A stretch of 9,360 nucleotides of DNA from Prosthecobacter sp. (lineage in GTDB: Bacteria; Verrucomicrobiota; Verrucomicrobiia; Verrucomicrobiales; Verrucomicrobiaceae). Positions 7,160 through 9,360 of this stretch are shown here, piece by piece. The notes beneath the pieces are model-generated. The model worked only from the letters and a program-made list of their open reading frames with translations, was not told the DNA's origin and did not search any database. Each line of letters opens with the position of its first letter. Positions within the stretch are counted from its first letter, which is position 1. The stretch spans positions 1 through 9,360 of the forward strand of contig JAIWOJ010000046.1 in the NCBI GenBank assembly GCA_020216965.1. The letters run 5' to 3'. The position numbers and the translations under genes were made by a program.

Positions 7160-8614
7160 ATGAAAGCCATCAGCCTCCTCCTACTCCTCGCCACACCATT
7201 CACGGCACTCGCAGCAGATGCTTTGCCTGATCCCCAGGAAGTGCTGAACGCCCTGAAAAAAGCCACGGCCTTCTGCACGGACAAGCTGGCCGTTCAGGGC
7301 GGCTACGCCTCAAGCTGGCCTGCGGACCTCAGCCTCGGCATGACAGAGCATAGCAAATCCAAAACCGTCATCTCCATCCAGCCACCCGGCACCACCACCC
7401 TGGGCCTAGCCTTTGTGCAAGCCTGGAAGGCCAGCGGCGATCCCCAGTTCCTTGAAGCCGCGCGCGCCGCTGGCAAAGCACTGGTCGCCTGCCAACTCGC
7501 CAGCGGCGGGTGGAGCAGCGATTTCGACTTTGCCCCCGAAAAAGCCGCGAAATACTGGCTGCATCAGCAGGTGCTGGCCGGTGACAAAGACCAGGGCAAG
7601 CGCCAAAACACCAGCACCCTCGACGATAACAAAACCCAGTCCGCCCTGCTCTTCCTGCTAGAGCTAGCCCACCTGCCTGAGTGCAAAGAGGATCTCGTGC
7701 TCCAGGAGACCGTGCGCTTCGGCCTCGAAAGCCTCCTCGCCGCTCAGTTTCCCAATGGTGCCTGGCCCCAGCAGTTCAATGGCCCTGCAGATCCCGCCAC
7801 ACCGGTCAAAAAAGCAGCCTATCCCGCCGAGTGGCCGCGCCAGTGGCCCGATGTCAAATACATCAGCTTTTACACCCTGAATGATGGCAACCATCAACGC
7901 GCCATCGAGCTCCTCCTGCGTGCCCATGAGCTCACTGGCGAGGCACGCTACCTAGCCGCCGCCCAGAAAGGTGGCGACTTCCTCATCCTCGCCCAGATGC
8001 CCGATCCCCAGCCCGCCTGGGCTCAGCAATACAACCACGCCATGGAGCCCGTCTGGGCACGCAAATTTGAACCGCCATGCGTCACTGGCGGCGAGAGCAT
8101 CAGCGCCATGGAGACCCTGCACCTCCTTTACGTCGTGACTGGCGATGAAAAATACCTCAAGCCCCTGCCCGCCGCCTTTTCCTGGTATGAGCGCTCCGTG
8201 CTCCCCGACGGCCAATACGCACGTTTTTACGAGCTAAAGACGAACAAACCCCTCTACTTCGTCAAGGACACCTATGAGCTCACCTACGATGACGGCAACC
8301 TGCCCACGCACTACGGCTTCAAAATGGATCACATCCAGCGCGACCTCACCAAGCTCAAGGAGCAGATGGCCCAGCCCAGAGAGAAGCTGCTAGAAAAACG
8401 TGCTACCCCAACCACTGAAAAAGCCTGGACCAGCCAAGCCAAAGGAGCTGCCGCCAAAGCCGCGACAGCCCTTAAAACTCAAAATGCGGAAGGCATCTGG
8501 ATGACAAAGGACAAGATCGACGGCAGCGAAGTCACCAAGCACCTCATGGCCCTCGCCCGCTACCTGGAAGGAGCACGCAAAGGCGGCGCAGAGTTTGAAA
8601 AACTCAGGAAATAA
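7160..8614 (+). CDS. Exported pectate lyase (PL10-like, pectic acid lyase family)
   Basis: 484 aa. Pectate lyases cleave polygalacturonate by Ca2+-dependent beta-elimination; this one should act outside the cytoplasm. The signal peptide MKAISLLLLLATPFTALA (1-18) ends in an ALA-type cleavage site. Family blocks in order: GTTTLGLAFVQAW (77-89), STLDDNKTQ (152-160), QFPNGAWPQQF (196-206), YTLNDGN (238-244), QPAWAQQYN (284-292), WARKFEPP (299-306) and a TGDEKYLKPL-AAFSWYE region (327-344), which together match PL10-type pectic acid lyases. The last 80 residues are Lys/Ala-rich and extend past the recognisable motifs. Start: ATG at 7160, placing the signal peptide at the very N-terminus; a TTG at 7142 would add six residues. 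The upstream sequence is pyrimidine-rich (CCTCCTCCC) with no Shine-Dalgarno sequence. Divergent from the esterase, suggesting shared control. It converges on the GcvH-like gene with only 19 bp between. Confidence 0.87.
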   Translation: MKAISLLLLLATPFTALAADALPDPQEVLNALKKATAFCTDKLAVQGGYASSWPADLSLGMTEHSKSKTVISIQPPGTTTLGLAFVQAWKASGDPQFLEAARAAGKALVACQLASGGWSSDFDFAPEKAAKYWLHQQVLAGDKDQGKRQNTSTLDDNKTQSALLFLLELAHLPECKEDLVLQETVRFGLESLLAAQFPNGAWPQQFNGPADPATPVKKAAYPAEWPRQWPDVKYISFYTLNDGNHQRAIELLLRAHELTGEARYLAAAQKGGDFLILAQMPDPQPAWAQQYNHAMEPVWARKFEPPCVTGGESISAMETLHLLYVVTGDEKYLKPLPAAFSWYERSVLPDGQYARFYELKTNKPLYFVKDTYELTYDDGNLPTHYGFKMDHIQRDLTKLKEQMAQPREKLLEKRATPTTEKAWTSQAKGAAAKAATALKTQNAEGIWMTKDKIDGSEVTKHLMALARYLEGARKGGAEFEKLRK

Positions 8615-8633
8615 CCTCCGCAGGCACCCAAGA

Positions 8634-9119
8634 TCAGTCCACCTCCTCCGGCACTTCTTCGCCATGGCCTTCCTCAGCCATGCGCTGGATGATGGCAGAG
8701 AGGTGGCTAATGTAGCCGTGGACATCCAAGTGCTCCTCTTCCGGCTGCCCTTCCACCTCATAGAGCCAGCCTACCTCATAGGGATCACTGCGCACGATGC
8801 AGGCATCTGCTTTCAGGGCTGGATTGCCACCGACAAAGGCACCGCGCATGACGCTAAACACGTCAGAGGCCGCCTTAAAGCCCTCCACCCAGCCGATCAC
8901 CTGACCAGGCTCCACGGCACCACCCACGGCGGGTTTCCAATCACAGTCCACCAGCTCACCCAACATCCGGGTCGCAAATTTGGTAAAACCCACGCGCCAG
9001 ACACCAGGCCGCCCGTCCTCCACCGGACACATCCAGTAATGAGAGCGCGAGTAGCGGTAAGTTTCTGGGAAACGGGCGGAAAAACGGGCGTGCTTAAAAC
9101 GGACGGTGGGGACAGGCAT
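8634..9119 (-). CDS. Divergent GcvH-like lipoyl-carrier protein
   Basis: 161 aa, cytoplasmic. Resembles the H protein of the glycine cleavage system, which carries the aminomethyl group on a lipoyl-lysine between P, T and L proteins. Residues 21-123 align by eye with GcvH: YSRSHYWM (23-30) for the usual YSKEHEW, VGFTKFATRMLGELV (43-57), the lipoylation loop EGFKAASDVFS (79-89) with Lys82 as acceptor, and SDPYEVGWLYEVEG (111-124). Differences: a basic N-terminal extension of about 20 residues, an atypical segment DCDWKPAVGGAVEPG before the loop, EGFKAASD instead of ESVKAASD, and an acidic tail. Start: ATG at 9119 (MPVPTVRF); the frame is open to 9314, but those 65 residues match nothing. No gcvT or gcvP lies nearby, so the protein may serve the glycine system in trans or act as a lipoyl carrier in another role. 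Confidence 0.82.
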   Translation of the reverse strand: MPVPTVRFKHARFSARFPETYRYSRSHYWMCPVEDGRPGVWRVGFTKFATRMLGELVDCDWKPAVGGAVEPGQVIGWVEGFKAASDVFSVMRGAFVGGNPALKADACIVRSDPYEVGWLYEVEGQPEEEHLDVHGYISHLSAIIQRMAEEGHGEEVPEEVD

Positions 9120-9328
9120 CCCGCAGAAAACGTCTTGGACGAGCCCCCTGCCAGGAAAAAAAGCTCCATCTTCCCAGGCCACCGCTGCCTTCTTCCTCAC
9201 TTCCCTGGTGATTTGAAAAAAATCTTGAAACTGCTGCAAGAAGCCCGCGTTAGAGGGGGCACGCGCAAGGGATAGGTTTCCGCCAACGCCCCCAGGCTCA
9301 AACCAAACTACCACACCATCCTACCATC

Positions 9329-9360
9329 ATGAAAGTCATCACTACCCTGCTCTCCGTGCT
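9329..9360 (+). CDS. Start of a probable exported protein (partial, runs off the right edge)
   Basis: Only ten codons plus two bases are present: MKVITTLLSV. A Lys after the Met followed by hydrophobic residues is how Sec signal peptides begin, much like the pectate lyase start. The function cannot be told. It is divergent from the GcvH-like gene; the 209-bp spacer (9120-9328) shows no clear Shine-Dalgarno sequence and no strong inverted repeat. The call rests on a plausible start and position, nothing more. Confidence 0.45.
   Translation, partial: MKVITTLLSV

Noticed and set aside
9225..9254. TTGAAA and GTTAGA as promoter boxes for the last gene
   Set aside because: The 18-bp spacing is possible but the -10 match is poor and would imply a leader of about 70 nt; not enough to annotate.
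8595..9275. Open frame of 226 codons on the plus strand
   Set aside because: Overlaps the GcvH-like gene on the other strand; its translation resembles no family, whereas the minus strand carries the KAASD lipoyl motif.
9255..9293. GGGGGC and GCCCCC inverted repeat in the right-hand spacer
   Set aside because: Six-base arms separated by 27 nt, low complexity, easily chance.
9120..9314. 65-codon N-terminal extension of the GcvH-like frame
   Set aside because: The residues match nothing in H proteins and the ATG at 9119 gives a sensible start; the stretch is better read as the divergent spacer.

Overview
The window reads as an ordinary chromosomal stretch from a free-living bacterium, most likely of the Verrucomicrobiota (Prosthecobacter/Verrucomicrobium-like) or a related PVC lineage. 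This placement is an inference. It rests on the gene mix (GldA/GldF-like ABC exporter, PL10-type pectate lyase, EF-hand esterase, Tat-tagged TIM-barrel isomerase, carboxynorspermidine synthase) and on the near absence of Shine-Dalgarno sequences. No RNA genes, CRISPR arrays, insertion sequences, phage genes or obvious defence system were seen.

Layout. Positions 34-1555 (minus strand) hold an ABC-2 permease and its ATPase, in the order ATPase then permease; the operon probably continues off the left edge. A 246-bp divergent spacer (1556-1801) with a strong inverted repeat separates them from a plus-strand carboxynorspermidine synthase (1802-3010). Next on the plus strand come a hydroxypyruvate-isomerase-like TIM-barrel protein (3084-3983) and an IlvD/Edd-family sugar-acid dehydratase (4050-5774). 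These two genes are visibly richer in G+C than everything around them. Convergent to them is an exported EF-hand plus alpha/beta-hydrolase esterase (5853-7019, minus). Divergent from that esterase across a 140-bp spacer with a near-perfect 25-bp palindrome is an exported pectate lyase (7160-8614, plus). A divergent, stand-alone GcvH-like lipoyl protein (8634-9119, minus) follows, and the first codons of another exported protein run off the right edge (9329 onward).

How the genes may work together. The pectate lyase and the esterase are both secreted and share a divergent control region, which suggests joint attack on plant pectin or hemicellulose. The isomerase and dehydratase could process sugar acids or 2-keto acids inside the cell; that link is speculative. 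The synthase belongs to the norspermidine/spermidine route through carboxy-polyamines, but its partner decarboxylase (NspC) is not in view. I found no convincing undescribed multi-gene system. The points most worth a second look are the two strong dyads in divergent spacers, the compositional break at 3084-5774, the lack of Shine-Dalgarno sequences, and the unusual orphan GcvH.
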